Under the pieces are notes generated by a model. The model worked only from the letters and a program-made list of their open reading frames with translations, had not been told where the DNA came from and did not search any database. This document shows positions 1-62,597 of a stretch of 64,000 nt of DNA, piece by piece (position 1 is the first letter of the stretch; each line of letters begins with the position of its first letter). Source of the stretch: Cristatella mucedo (Eukaryota > Bryozoa > Phylactolaemata > Cristatellidae); NCBI GenBank assembly GCA_009760855.2, contig WPIO01000006.1:11309501-11373500 (forward strand), read 5' to 3'. The position numbers were made by a program, and so were the translations under genes.

Positions 1-933
1 AAGTCAACAAGGGTCCAGAGCTAGCCGCCCTCTTCCTCAGCACGTGCTGAATGACAGAGCTCTCCTGTGCGCCTCCACGAAGCATCTCCCGGTGCACCCC
101 CTGTGCATCTCCCCTATCCGCCAGTCGTATCCATCAGCTAAGGTAGTCTAGCTACGTAAGAGGAAGATGTGGATACGACCGAGAGGCCTTTTGCTGTACT
201 GCTCCTTCAAGGAAGTGAGCATGCCGGTTGGGGAAGGGAAGGGAGACATCGTCTTGCGAGGTGGGGGTGGCTGGGCAGCGCTGCGCTGCGTCCTGCTTGC
301 CCTTAGTCTGGCTGGGTGAGTCACACGGTTTTATCTTTGTGTTGATAGCAGAATTTTTTTTTCTCCCCTAGGCCATTTGGTCAGCGTGCCCTCTTGCTCG
401 CTTACTCCAAGAGGGCAAGGATAGATGGCCTGTATTGCTTTCGATCTGCACTATTTAGCCTCTGCAGTATCTAAAGAAAACGTAGCTTGCTAAGAATTCA
501 GCTCTGCAACTGCCATGCAACCGTGCGACGCAGAAGCATCCACCGGGTCTTCCACTACCGTTCTGAACAGGCTGACCTGTTGACAGCAAATCTTCTTGTA
601 GGCTTTTCCCTGCCTAGCATTGACTTTACCCTTGGCTAGGTCATCGCATGGCAATTAGCCAACCGGAGGTGACTGGTGTTTGGCACGACAGCTGGAGATA
701 CGGCAGCTCTTATTTGAACCCCTTCAGCTTCGATTCATTAATCGGATGCCAGTCGTAGCCAGAATAGAGGGGGCGTTAGAAGGTTGCAGCGTCTTGTGCA
801 ATTTTTCAGAAGCGCTTACCGTCTGCATGTAGGATGCCCCCTGGGTTTCTACCCAGGAGGCAAGGTGCTCGATGTTACTCGAACCTGATCGTGGGCGTTT
901 AGTGCTACAGTGGGGCAAACCTTAAATTGTTTG

Positions 934-1003
934 CTTCAAGCACTGGGGATAGCTGTTAAGGCTCTTCTGCCGCTATATAAATGTTAGCTGTTAAATCAGC
1001 CAA
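934..1003 (+). mobile_element. SINE2 3' half
   Basis: gggatagctgttaaggctct, tctgccgctatataaatg, and the terminal gctgttaaatcagc palindrome. The tRNA head is absent. Confidence 0.65.
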
Positions 1004-2524
1004 CCTTTGCTTTCGTGTCGTTAGTAGGGCAGTTCACTTGAAAGGGGGTGTGGCAAAGCTAACAGACTGGCTTCTTTCCGCCTGGCAGCTTGCCAGGCCT
1101 GGCAAACGGCCCGAGAACCTGCTAATGAGGATCTCGTGACCAGATCCCCTTGTCCTGCCGTTGGTGCTGGGCCTAGCCGACGGCCGTTGGCACAAGGGAT
1201 ACCGGCTACCTTGTCGGTTGGTGACCGATTCGTGGCTGCTTTTTCGCTGTGAGGAGGCCTTGGGGCAGCTGGCTCTCGTGCTGATCTCCAGTTATTGCTG
1301 AGCCGATTTCGAGGGGGTAGGGGTGGAGTAGTGTGTGGCTGATCGGGAGGGAGGAGGGGAAGACCAAGCGAGCCGTGGCTCATAGCTGTTCAGCTGCTGC
1401 TGCTGCTGCCGTTGCTGCTGCAGCAGCAGCACGAACCTCACTGAGCGGGCAGTAGCCTAGGCTCCGCTGTCTGCTGCAGTGCTTGCTGCTGCTTTTAGTC
1501 CCGTGGGCGATTTGGCCTGGCCGGTTTTGGCCGGTTGAGTCACGACTGCAGATGGGCTTCGAAAAATTTAGTAAAACTCAAGTTGATAATGCTCTATAGA
1601 TTAGCTTGTACAGTTTCAGTTACGCTATCAGACAGCTGGCTAGCAGCGAACTTGCTCGATCTGCTGCAACTGTTTTGCAGGAGGCTGTCAAACCGGCCAA
1701 ACTGTCTGTTGCCATAGTTGAGAGCAATCGAAACTAAAAGACTCTGATGTCGGAATTCTTTGCAGTTCATCTTCTGCGAAGTCGACACGATATTTTTTCT
1801 GTCATCTCAAGCCCCTCCATATCGCAACTATGGGCTGACGACCTACGTGCTTAGTTACGGCTGTCGATACATTTGTCTTGAGCCCTGCTAAGCGTCTACC
1901 CGGCAAGCGTAACTTGTTCCCGAGTTGGCACAAGCTGTCTCTTGCGCATCCCCCAAGGGAGCACCTCGTTAGAGAGGGGGGATGTTCGTTGGCCAGTTCT
2001 AGGCAACACACCTCCCCCTCCCAGCTCCATCTGGCCCTGTACCAACGGCTCTGCAGCCAAGGATGCTCGTGGATTTCAGCTGGGTGCGTCGTGACCCCCC
2101 CACCCCAGCGCTTCCCCTGCAACACTCTAGTTGCCCCAGAAACTCATAAGCCAGTTCGAGTTTGAGAGAGAAAGAGAGGATGTTCACCAGCTTCACGACT
2201 AGCTGCAGGCAGTTGTGATGGCATGCCCTTGGACATGGTTGACGTGAAGCCTGGGCTTCAAACCCAGGTCTCATTGGCTGGAAAGCTTAACCAATAATGA
2301 GTAACCGGCAAGGAGACTGCTTGATTGCCGGGCGTTACTCCTTCATATTTCCCCCAACACCATAGCAGCCGAAGAACTTCTCACGGAGCTGCAAGTATCA
2401 ATGCCGTCCTCTCTTTTAAAGCAGTACTGCCGGGCACAGACAACCTTACTGGTTCTAGGATCAGCGCATTGCTTAGTGATCTTTTTAGTGATCGAGTGGA
2501 TCGATTTTGTCGCTACTTTTTCAG

Positions 2525-2638
2525 ATATATAGAATTCATTTGTATAGCGCCCCAAGAAAACTTAATCTCTATTCAGGCTCTTCGCATATGCCTCTGGGCT
2601 CGAGCCCACGACCTCAGCCAGACCTTGGTCAAGTTAGC
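2525..2638 (-). mobile_element. SINE1 copy
   Basis: Antisense tail (tttgtatagcgccccaag), hairpin, then the tRNA-like head with gggctcgagcccacgacctc (B-box). Head incomplete. Confidence 0.7.
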
Positions 2639-3049
2639 ATACCCTCTGGACTCCTCACTGCATGTTCCTTGCTTTATCTCAAATGTCTGCCTTCAAGTCT
2701 GGCACTAGTGACCCCATCTCGAAGTAAATCAATCTCCCAGTCTAAGAAGATTGCTTGCCTTCTAGACACAAACCGGCCGTCCTGCATGATTAACATAATA
2801 AACATGCTATCAATCACAGCTCTTGTCCTTCATCTGTCAAAAAAAGCTTTTGTTAGGCTGCTCATTAAGAAGTCACTAGTTGACAAGGACTAATGCCCTT
2901 CTATGAAAGCCTCTGGAACTAGTAGTGGCATACCAGCTAGACTCTCACATCAAAACTTCAAACTTGGCGATCAAGTTGCTCTCGGGTTTAGAGCCAATTA
3001 TTCAACCGAGCCAGCACTGTTTTGAGGGCATGACAACATTCTCAGAAAA

Positions 3050-3390
3050 ACGCGACTTGAGTAGAGTCCTTGCTAGGTCTCCTGTATCTCTCGGCAGCAT
3101 GTGATTCCATTGATAACCAGGTACCTCTTGAGCGCCTATCATCTTGCCCGGGGATCACTGACACTACATTGCAATGGTGTAGGCCCTATGTCTCCGGGAG
3201 ATTTCAGAGTGTTGGTGTCATCTGGTAGCATATCCCAGGAACGGTATGTTGAAAGTGTGAGGTACCTCAGGCACGGATGCACCAGGTTCACTTTTCACAA
3301 TTTACATTCTCCTGTTAACCATGTAATCGCCAAACACAAACTAGGCTTTCATTTGTATGCAGATGTCACACAGCTGTTATAGGCACAGTT
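3050..3390 (+). pseudogene. LINE reverse-transcriptase remnant
   Basis: The frame ends HKLGFHLYADVTQLL, a degenerate form of the reverse-transcriptase palm motif (FHxYADDTQLY). A block like the PLSF...GVPQGS approach lies upstream in damaged form. The second catalytic Asp of YADD is replaced by Val. Inactive CR1/L2-type fragment. Confidence 0.55.
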
Positions 3391-3499
3391 AAACAACTTG
3401 AGTGACAAGAGCAGATAGAACGGTGCTAAGCCTGAGTAGAGAGTATTTTGCATAGGTAGGCCGGAGCAAGAGAATTAATGGACCTGCTTGATGGGGAGT

Positions 3500-3925
3500 C
3501 AGTGCAGGTCGATGAGAAGTAGTCTAATGTGGCAGTTGTGCCATATAATAATAATAATACTAATAATACGTTTGATATAGTGCCCCCGGAGAACTCTATC
3601 CCTTTCTAGCCATTTTACATATGATGCAAAGGAATGAGAAACAAGCCTGGCTGCCGAGTTTTGCGCCAACTGAAAGCATCCTATTGCACTGACCGAGAGT
3701 CCTGCAGGTAGCAAGTTACAGAAGTCGAAATGGAATGTCACAAATGCATAGACCAAGTTGGATGTGGTATACCTGCCTAAGCAGGCCCGAATTTGTGCAG
3801 TGTTATGTAGCTGAAAGTAGGCAGACTTGACCTCGAAGCTGATGTGATCATCTAGTGAAAGGTCACTTGAAGCAGGACACCCAGATTTTGTGCAGATGCT
3901 ACAGGAGATATACTGGCCGAGCACA
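3500..3925 (-). mobile_element. LINE fragment (ATT-tail family), internally deleted
   Basis: The minus strand reads DLSLDDHISFEVKSAYFQLH..., then QLAQNSAARLVSHSF, the region after the palm domain of CR1/L2-type reverse transcriptase. The sequence then jumps to the element's 3' end (hairpin plus (ATT)n at 3541-3610). The C-terminal coding part is missing. Confidence 0.65.
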
Positions 3926-3959
3926 TTTTGAGGGTAATGGTTTCCAATTTCCGACTAGT

Positions 3960-4190
3960 AATTGGTTTGACCAAAATTCATTGTATACTGCATCTTTATT
4001 TCTTATTGCATGCTGACCCAGTGCATGTAACCCCTAACCATGTTATTCATTTTGTTTGTTTTTCAAGCATGATTTTACTTACTATTCTATTGCGTATCAC
4101 TTTGCAGCAAATGTAAAGCGCCTAGAAAGAGATTAAGTTCTCTGAGGGCGCTTTATCAAGTGCAATATTATTATTATTATTATTATTATT
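3960..4190 (+). mobile_element. LINE 3' end (ATT-tail family)
   Basis: Contains the family signature gcatgctgaccc..gtgcatgta, the caagcatgattttactta block, then aaatgtaaagcgcctaga, aagttctctgagggcgct and tatcaagtg, and finishes in (ATT)n. Strongly 5'-truncated. Confidence 0.75.
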
Positions 4191-6230
4191 CCCCGATAGC
4201 CTGGAACTCACTTATGACTGACGTGATGACATCCACTGACTTCGACATTTACAAAGAAGCTAAAAATCCACCTTTTTCTCACAGCATTTGCTCCATCCAG
4301 GCGATTTATCCTTTATATGCTTATTCGTGACGGTGCGCTACTTATTATATCTTAGGTTGCTATGTAAGTGTCATTGTTATTTTTATTATTTGCAGCCATT
4401 CATGGCTCCTGCTGCTGCTGCTGCTGCTACTGTTGCAGAACCTGTCCTCTGGATGCAGCCGAGAAAGTGTGCTTGCTCTGCAGTCTGTCGTTTCTTTCGT
4501 TTCTGCTCTTCTGAATTTGGCTAGTTCTGCACCACTTGGGCTGCTGTACTGCAAGTCATCGTATGTGCCATCACCCCTCATCTGTTCTTGGAAGTGGGAG
4601 TGAAGCCCTGGGTATTTTTATGCTAAGGCAGTGCCAGAGGCTTTTGTGGTTTGCTATATGTGGTAGATGTGGGGGGGCGGTCTCACACTCCAGCTAGCTG
4701 CCTGTCTACATTTTTGTGGAGGTGTCCATTCGGTGTTCATAAGTTCATTCGGCTGATTGGGATGGGGTTTGATACAAATTAATTAAATGAATTATATTTA
4801 TATGGTGATGGCCACCAGCCTGCTTGCTGTTCTTTCGTATGCCCAGCAGTTTTGCTGTAATCAAAACTGGGTGTCTTCGCCCATGATTCTGATTGCAAGG
4901 ATTTTTGTTGATAGTCGGATGCAGGTCCCCAAAGGCCATATATATATATGTGCCCAGACATTTTGCAACACATTTAAATTGCCGCCTACCACAAGAACTA
5001 GGATCTTCACAACTGTTACCCACAACTTTGTTTATCCATAGACGTCAGTGGTTTATCGACCAGCTGTGCTTGTTCAGACCTGCCTAAAAGAGGCTGTACT
5101 TTTTAAGACCCTCACGGAATGCCTTTAAGTGGGGTCAGAGTGAGAGAAGGTGGGGATCGTGAGGCATCAGACTGTAGCCTGTAAACCTGCAGCCGGTGCT
5201 CAAGCTCGACAATTGCTCTTATCGTCGGCAACTTCCTCGACCTTCCCAACTGCTGGCAATGAGCCACTTTAAATGCACCGATGCTGCCATGATTGCATGA
5301 TTGTAGTTTGCTCTCTCAGCAGCTCTCAGCTCACGTGCACTGCTCGACTGCTCGATAGCCTCCGCTCAGGCTGCTGCTGCCCACGTTGTAGACAGCGTTG
5401 GTTCTTGCTCGAGGTACCCGTGATAGGCAGGCACAGCAGCCAGTGGTAGGTAGCTGATTACTCACTCATGAGCTCTCGCTCGTGCCTTGATTCCAGTCAG
5501 TGCTTGCCTTGTGCCTACCCCCCCCCTCCCAGGAAAAGGCTCCCAGTTTTGGAGGCTATACTGGACTCAACCACTCCTGCCACCCCAGCAAGGCTGTGTG
5601 GATCATGCCGGTTTTGCTCACTATCGGATTAAGGGCTCACCTGTGACCTATTATGGCAGCATGTGATTCTTCTGGTGCTCATCTTTCCCAGTGGCCGAGA
5701 GCTGCACGGCTGCAGTGGCCGGCTTATGGCACAGGCAATTAGAGGAAGCCAAGCCTGATGTAGCCCGTGGATCGAGATCCATTGTGGACAATTCGTGGCT
5801 TGGACTAGTGGAAGCAGTCGCCTGTTATGGGGGGGGGGGGAGTTGTGTCGTTACCCTCCCCTTCCTTCCTTACCGATCCAGACGAGTGTCATCCATCCTC
5901 GACATGCCCACGTGTTTCGAGGGCGAGGTTAAATCCCGGAACTGTCTGCAAGTGCATGCAGGCGTTTCTAAAAGCTGAGGCTGATCTGCAGTCGCGAAAC
6001 GCGATTTTATTGAGTGTAGCAAAGCGAAAGCACCCCAGTCGAGTCGAGCCCTGTAATAGCAGCACAACCCATTGGCTGCTGCAAGCTTGATCTCATGACT
6101 AGTGAAAACTTTCTTGTATTATTCGGTGGGGGGGCAAAGTGCCTCGGCATGCCTGCCACTCGAGCACGCCCCTTTTCCACTCGTGTTGCCGTCTGTAGCT
6201 GTGCACTCGGTTTTTGCTTGTCGCTTGTAG

Positions 6231-56086
<49,856 letters not shown>

Positions 56087-56395
56087 TCTGCCGGAGTGTT
56101 GGGCACGTGAGGTGTCGCCGCGCTCCATCACCCCCACCCCCCATTGAGATTGTCGCGTGCCCTGTGTCTTTTGCGAGCTCGCTGACTTTTGACATCAGCA
56201 GCTGTCTGTCAAGAGACCCCCGGCGGCTGCGTCTCTCGGCTAAAAAGCCTCGCGAGGGGCTGCTAAGCTGCCAGTCGTTTCTCCTATCCCAGCTCTCCTT
56301 CCCCCTTTTTTATATCTTGACCAATAGAGTTTTCGCTGGCGGATATCGTCCCCAAAAATCCCATGGAAATAAACGCTCAAAGTGAGCTTGTTCGC
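56087..56395 (+). terminator. 3'UTR and polyadenylation signal of the AUTS2-like gene
   Basis: About 280 bases after the stop codon a canonical AATAAA occurs at 56368-56373. It is followed by a GT-containing stretch (gcttgttcgcgatg) that could serve as the downstream element. The UTR is otherwise C/T-rich with no visible repeat. Cleavage probably falls around 56385-56395; the exact site is not visible. Confidence 0.6.
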
Positions 56396-57356
56396 GATGC
56401 CTGCTTCCAAGTCTTGGACACGAGGCAGGCATGCGTGGTGACAGGCAGTGGATGTGGTGAGACCAAGCAGCATGCATGTCGCAATATGGCGAAGGGCTTG
56501 GCTAGAAATCCAGCTTCCGTCTCGTTGGCCACCTCATCTGGCCGACCGACGCATTGCCGACTAAAATGGCCATCGGCAGTCACCTCGACCTGCGGCGTGA
56601 CCCAAGCGTAGTGACTCTGGAAGGAGTGCCTCGGATTCGCAGGATGCCCAGCCAGCACCTACCCGTAGTGTAGCACTGAGTGGTGAGCGATTCCACTTGC
56701 CGATCGCAGGTCGGGTGTCTGATTCAGGGGTGTAGGCGTTTCGCATAGTATGCCCCTTGAGAGCAGTCAACGAGAGCCTCGTGGTGTCCACGTGGCAATG
56801 CATTCTGGCTAAAGACACTCAGTAGTCTTAGGCTTGCGACTTATGTTTTAACGTTGCACGGCTGCTTTTTTGCTGCTAAGCACGTGACATGCCTGGGATT
56901 GGACGTATGGTCGCGCTGGTCCTGATTATTGCTGTAGGCGAGCACTGGTACAAATATCCTATGCTTGAGTGCTATCAAATAAACCATGTATGTGCCGTTT
57001 GGATTATTGGAAGACGACGATTGCCTTATTGGTTCGATCGGTTCGATCTGCTGCTGTGCTCTTACTGTAGATGCATCCTGGGATCAATATTAGGAGCTGG
57101 AACCTAGGAATTTTAAAATGGCTGGTTGCCTCAACAGTGTAATAGTAACGTCTTCGCCTTCACGTGAGGTAGTGAGGCATGAAGAAATTCTGTCGTCATG
57201 GAACTGCAGGAGTCTACAGTCGGGTTCACAGATGTCGCATTGAAGTACTCAATTAACGTTGCGTCTTACTCGCTCAAGAAGCTGTATTCCGAATGGAAGT
57301 GAGACTCGACATTTGCAGCTGCCAGGAGACGAACCGATTACCACTGCATTCGTGGA

Positions 57357-57436
57357 AATAATTATAATAATGATGCACTTGATAAAGCACCCTCAGAGAA
57401 CTTAATCTCTCTCTAGGCGCTTTACATTTGGAAACG
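57357..57436 (-). mobile_element. LINE 3' tail (ATT-tail family), short
   Basis: Antisense: aataatgatgcacttgataa, the hairpin, and ctctaggcgctttacatttg. Truncated to about 80 bases. Confidence 0.65.
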
Positions 57437-58082
57437 TGGCAAGGCAAGACAGAAGACAGTTTTTTCGAGGTTCTGTCCCTTGTCTGAATCGGTACATAGC
57501 TGTATATACTCGCATAAACCTTAATATGCATCTTGGGTTGTGGTCGCATTCTGCATGGCCGTTCTCTTTTAGGTAGACCTTCAGTGAAGTCTCTTAGCTA
57601 ACGTGTGAGCACCGTAAGACGCTAAAGAAAGCTCTCCCGAATTACAGCCTTCGTTTCTCTGAGGGGCTACAGACAAGAATTGTTCATACTGGCAGCAATC
57701 GGGCAATAGCGTTACATGAAAGCGAGGTTAGCGTTGTAAAATGGGCTTTGCACCGTAACTATGGCAGAACTACATAGCTAAGAGCTTGCATTTGAGACTT
57801 ACCTGTTTGTCACAATTGCTGTGTCCTGATGAACAGGGTGTAGCTGGCGGATGTTGGCGCTTGCTTCGATGAATAGACGGCACTGCAGTCTGACTCATTC
57901 CAGCCACGGATAAGTAATAAAAAGGGGATCTTATAGTGCACTTCAGGCAAACTAAAATCCAAGTCACTTAATATTTGGGTCGTCTTGATGGCCAAGACAT
58001 TATTACCATTGGATCTTGGCACGTGCGCTCGAGCTCAGCAGGTGGTAAAAGATTTCACTGGCCACTGACTTACCTGTTTCAG

Positions 58083-58253
58083 CTGTGGCCAGTGCCTACA
58101 ATACATACTCTGGCCATATGGCCAGCCAAACCGTTACCCTAAGGACGGGCTGTCTGTCGGCCGCAGTCGGCGCCATGTGCACTCGATTCCACGGGGCCTG
58201 CTTCTGTGCGCCCTGCGTTGCTTACGCGAATGTAGCAGCCTTTGCTCCTCAAT
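58083..58253 (+). CDS. Orphan candidate exon downstream of the AUTS2-like gene
   Basis: An excellent acceptor (gacttacctgtttcag) and a consensus donor (CAAT|gtaagt) bound 171 nt. One frame reads ASAYNTYSGHMASQTVTLR and continues to a Cys-rich end with CAPCVAYANVAAFAPQ. A second frame is also open. The exon could continue at the good acceptor ending gcatctgcaacag (58382), where the compatible frame stops after about 20 codons. I do not recognise the product. It could be a separate small gene or a false positive. Confidence 0.3.
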
Positions 58254-58934
58254 GTAAGTACGCGGTCAACGAAAGCAGCTCACCCACCCATTTGACCACG
58301 TGAGCTACAAGCACGCGCAGCGGCTCTTCAGAGCTCAATTCAAGACTTGTTTACCTCCTTGTTAACTCCGCATCTGCAACAGACCTGTGTGCCGCCACCA
58401 CCACCCAGTCGGAAACTGTTCCCAGACGCTCCCCGAGCTGCAGATGATTCGAGAATGCTCCATCGAAAAGACAGCTGACCTTTGCCTGACCGCTATTGCA
58501 GGGGCAAGACCGACTGGAGTTTCTTTGAATCCGGTAAAACTCCAGCGCGGCTGCGTTTTCTACGAGCTGAGAAGCAACTCAAAAGAAATCGTCACTGAAT
58601 TGAGTGTGTCTTGGAATAACCGTTGGCTCCTACATTATTAGCGGATCGCGTTAATCAGTAAGTTTGCATCTCCATCAAGTCATTGATACAAGTCGAATCT
58701 CAGACATCGTTCAGCCTTAGACTATTCGCTCAGCCGCCTGACAAGTACTCCTCAATGTGGCTCTGGCGTTTGAGCTTCTGAAAACGGATCAGACCTCTCG
58801 CTGCCAACGACATACCCATAACTTGACGACATTCATAAAAGAAGCTATGGGTCCGTGTGAATTTTCGTATGTGTGCTTATAAGCACTAATGCTGAGCATG
58901 TTATCGAAAACCATATTGACACTGACGCGCTTAC

Positions 58935-59000
58935 CTTATGGCAATTTTAACGTGCCTAGAGAAAAATTTAGTTCTCTGTGTGTGCTATACAAATGTCTTA
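58935..59000 (+). mobile_element. LINE/SINE tail, degenerate
   Basis: Weak match to the shared tail (gtgcctagagaaaaatttag, then ttctctgtgtgtgctatac). Confidence 0.4.
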
Positions 59001-59114
59001 TCACTATTACAAACTTAAGCAAAAATAGTTAACGTCTGCTGAGGTGGGAGCAATCACGGCACATACAAACTTCACGTACACAGAAATTCGTGGACATTCA
59101 CTGCTAACCCATAA

Positions 59115-59270
59115 TGGCTCACTAGGCAAGGCGTTTACTTTTCTAGACCTTGGTCCCGAGGTCGTGGGTTCAAATCCTGTGGTGGACGATCCTTTATTGC
59201 CGCTGCTAGCGGTAAGACCCTTAAGGGCTCTTCTGCCGCTATACAAATGAGGCTGTTAAATCAGCTGGTA
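59115..59270 (+). mobile_element. SINE2 copy, full length
   Basis: ctcactaggcaaggcgttta, gtcgtgggttcaaatcctg (B-box), ttctgccgctatacaaatga, and gctgttaaatcagct. Confidence 0.8.
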
Positions 59271-59899
59271 TGTTGTCTGTGATCTTGCTCAGACACTGGA
59301 GCCATTTTTCAAATGAAGACTTCTGCGCTTGCATTCGTTACCCCAGCCGCTTTTGCTGAGTGAATAAATTGCATCTTCTGACCTTTGATGCAGAAAATTT
59401 GTCCAGTAAGAGCTATATACAACGCAAAGTATGGAATATATATTATTTAAATATTCCATATACTCACGTCTTTATGCGCATATGCAGTACATATATATAT
59501 GCACACGCTATTTGCACAGGGTAAACTGTATGTAAATGTACCTGTATGAACTATGCATCCCTCAAACCTCCAAAATACAGTTGAACCTGCCAATATATGC
59601 AACCAAAGGAACCAGCCAAGTTGGGCACGCATAAAAGGTGGCGCTTATGTACAGCAGCCAATTCAAGAATGGGCGAAGGTGACCATGGCTTGGCGTCTAT
59701 GAGCTGCTTAAGTGTTCACATCGCGTTCGTGGAATGAAGCTAGACTTAAAGGTGAACAAAAGAGAAAGCACTTCGGATTCTTATCGACTCAATAGAAAAG
59801 AATGAAATGTGCATTCAGCTAAAATAGTGGGCAATTTTTGTTGGATTCGATATGATTTCACGCATCTCTCTCTAGGCAGACCTCACGGGGCTTCATTTC

Positions 59900-61400
59900 T
59901 CTAGGCAGACCTCGCGGGGCTTCGTCGTGAACGTGAGCAGGACACTTCGCTGAGCCGCAAAGTGCAACGTTCAAAAGTGCAAAGTTCGTGGTGCAAATGG
60001 ACCTCTCACAAATTCGCCCCAAGGCGGCGCGAAGCTGCGAGAGGTCGATATTTTAAAGCTGGGCTCGGTCGACTTTCACAAGCGGGTTTCTTTATCTCGA
60101 CACAATTAAGCGAAGCGCAGAGTGCCAATGTCGCTCTCTCTCTCTCACATCGCGTTTTCCACTCGCAGCACCGACGCCGCCCCTTGCACGGTATACTGCA
60201 CACTTGGTTGCCTTGAATATTAGACCAGTTGCATCCGTATTGACAACATCTCTCTCGGTTTGTAGCAAAGTTTGTAGCCCTCTCATATCAAAGCCGCTAG
60301 CGTCTTCTCCCGCTCTTCCCGCCAAGACGCTCCTCCCACGCGCCTCCCGCCACGATGCTCCGCTGAATACGTGCGTTGACTTCTTCTGAGCGCACGCTTT
60401 ATAAAACGTAACGTCGCGCGTTTCAATGAAAACCTGTAGCCAGCCACTTGTCGCAGTGGACGTGTCAACTTTTAGATCCTCGAAAAATCGTAGCGATTGT
60501 TTCTGACTAAGAGGACACGCGATAGGTATCAGGCTGGCAATGCAGTCGCTCAACCTTGCTCCTAGTCGGCCGCTGAAATTTCTTTCACCCCTTAATACCG
60601 CAAGTGGACGTTGCTTAACGCGAGCTGAGCGAGCGGCATCGAGCAGCAGACGACTTTTCGCCGACGGCTTTTCGCGGCAGCCGCAGCAGCTAATAAGATC
60701 ACCAGCCAATTGGCCCTTTCGCTGGCCGTCGCCGCTCGCCGGCCAGCCTCCTTTCTCGGTATCTGCCCTGCGCGGCGTCTCCGCCGCCACGTGCGGTCCT
60801 CTTGTCGCGCTCAAGGCTTGGTCTTCGCGCCGCCGCGTCGTTGCAATTTAGCAAGCGACTCGATTCAGCTAGCGCTCGCCTTGCCGGGCTCGCACCGAGT
60901 GCAAGGCCGCCGAAAGAAGGGAGTCCGAGGATGCTGCCAGCAGAAGTGGCACAAGTGGCCGGCATTTGAAGATCGGGCATCACGTGCCCGATCTTCTTTC
61001 GTGGATCCGGCAGCGACCCGCTCGGCGAGCCCGACCAGCATTAGGCGGCAAATACCGCTCTCTGGCGTCCTGTAGCGCCCCACCTCTCGGAGCTCCATCG
61101 ACCTCGACCCTTCGAGCGACCGCCGCTTCCGCTGCCGCTTTCCGAGCCCGCCACTTTCTTCCCGTGCGGTCCTCCTGCTGCGACCGTCTCGAGGACTGGC
61201 GGGCATCGATCGGGCTTCGCTCCTCAAGCTGCAGAGGCAGCAGCGGTGGCAGCTTCGTTCTGCGGCTGCAACCGCCGCGCCTCCTTTGGTGATCGCCCGT
61301 TGCTCTACCAACCAATCCAAACTTGCGGGTTGTTGAAGGTCCACTAGCGCCTGCGTGCATGCTGCGTTAGCTGCCAAAGAGTAGCCTGAGCCAGAAAAGT
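59900..61400. promoter_or_regulatory. CpG-rich island, possible promoter region
   Basis: The stretch is visibly richer in GC and CpG than its surroundings. It has long open frames on both strands (for example 60092-60814 and 60865-61377 on the minus strand). These begin at non-ATG codons and look like chance frames in GC-rich DNA. It includes a perfect hairpin at 60968-60996 with a central CACGTG and a CCAAT-type motif near 61310. No TATA box or transcription start can be fixed. Promoter function is inferred from composition. Confidence 0.35.
60968..60996. repeat. Perfect 12-bp inverted repeat with 5-base loop
   Basis: GAAGATCGGGCA, then TCACG, then TGCCCGATCTTC. The centre contains CACGTG (E-box). 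Located in the CpG-rich island. Confidence 0.85.
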
Positions 61401-61931
61401 TATCTAAAGGACACTTGGACTTGGCGAGCTTTCGTTTAGTAATTGTCTAAGCGAGTTAGTACTGGCATGAGCTTTGATAAATAACCTGTTTCCATTCCAC
61501 TGAGTGGTGGAAAGCATACATGTTTTGGATGTGGTTTGCATTGACTCCTCCGAGGTTTGGCTCCTCCGATGGGCTACGCGGCAGACTCAGCCACCAGTAG
61601 TAGTAGCGGCGTACAGCTAGGCTGTGCCACTTTCGCCCACAATTTCTGGCCACAATGCACAAAATGTGTACGGGCAATCTAATTCTCATCCACAATCAAT
61701 CTTAAGGTAAGCGTTAGTGCGAATTTTCGGCTCAAGGCTACGGCTGGGCAATTCTTTTAATAGCGGGTCCGAAATGATTGCAGAACAAATGAATTCTTGC
61801 TTCACGCAAGACTACGAAATGTTGCACGCATCATTAATCCATTTTTGAACAAATGAAAGAGGTATATTTTAAAACAAAATTTTCAAAATTGGTTGCTGTC
61901 ATTCAGATTTCTTTCTTCAGGATAAGCCTGA

Positions 61932-62098
61932 GTGAGCCGCGATGGCACACCAGGTAAGGTGGTTGCTTTCATGACCTTGGTCCCGAGGTCGTGGGTTCCA
62001 TTCCTGCGGTGGGAGATTCTTTATCGCCACTGTAAGCGGTGGTGATAGCCGTCAAGGCTCTTCTGTCACTATACAAAAAGAGGCTGTTTAGGCAGCTA
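61932..62098 (+). mobile_element. SINE2 copy
   Basis: gagccgcgatggcacaccag, gaggtcgtgggttccattcc (B-box), gtggtgatagccgtcaagg, and a slightly altered end (gctgtttaggcagct). Confidence 0.75.
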
Positions 62099-62597
62099 GG
62101 ATTTTACTCATCTTCCCATGTTCAAGTGGAGAAAGTGATGAGAAGGTTCTGAAGGTTAAATGAAGCGAAGTCCTGAAACGCGTGCATATTGCAGCGGCTA
62201 TATCATGACCATTCTCGAGGTTCTTAATGGCTGCTGAACTAAAGTGGTTGAGAACAGGACGTACGGTTGAATAAGCTTACGTTTAGATGGCACAAAAAGC
62301 CCAATTCAAGAGATGGTTAGTCAGTTGTACTATGTCCTTCCAGCCAGACAGCTGTACTTCGGACTTCGACGGGAGTTGTACGAAATGACTGGTGAGGTGC
62401 TCACGCGCCTCTATGCGGCAATGGAATATACTGTACTATATTAATGGCATTGACTTTTGATACTGAGAGACAATAATAATGATAACAATAATATAATTTT
62501 AATTGTTGTTAGGTTTTTATAGCACTTTAAGAGTACTGAATCTTTGTTCAAGCCCTTCGCAACTCGCTGCAAGAGGAGCAATATAAAATTATATATA

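Larger units (their letters stand above)
1..6230. other. Upstream flank or intron without a firm gene
   Basis: A 49-codon frame from ATG 167 ends at a consensus GTGAGT (316). It includes a hydrophobic end (CVLLALSLAG) but has no partner exon in phase, so I do not call it. A (CTG)n/(CAG)n palindromic patch lies at 1385-1435. LINE and SINE pieces occur at 934-1003, 2525-2638, 3050-3390, 3500-3925 and 3960-4190. A (CTG)n run lies at 4402-4430 and a G12 run near 5830. Nothing else supported. Confidence 0.6.
56396..59900. other. Intergenic DNA downstream of the AUTS2-like gene
   Basis: Contains short LINE tails (57357-57436, 58935-59000), a SINE2 copy (59115-59270), the orphan exon (58083-58253), and an AATAAA at 59363-59368. 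No other coding signal was found. Confidence 0.5.

Noticed and set aside
167-315. 49-codon frame ending at a GTGAGT donor, with a hydrophobic end
   Set aside because: The phase does not fit the next candidate exon (stop arises). No other support.
60092-60814. 240-codon minus-strand frame, and a 170-codon frame at 60865-61377
   Set aside because: Begin at TTG rather than ATG. GC-rich DNA with other long overlapping frames and no recognisable domain.
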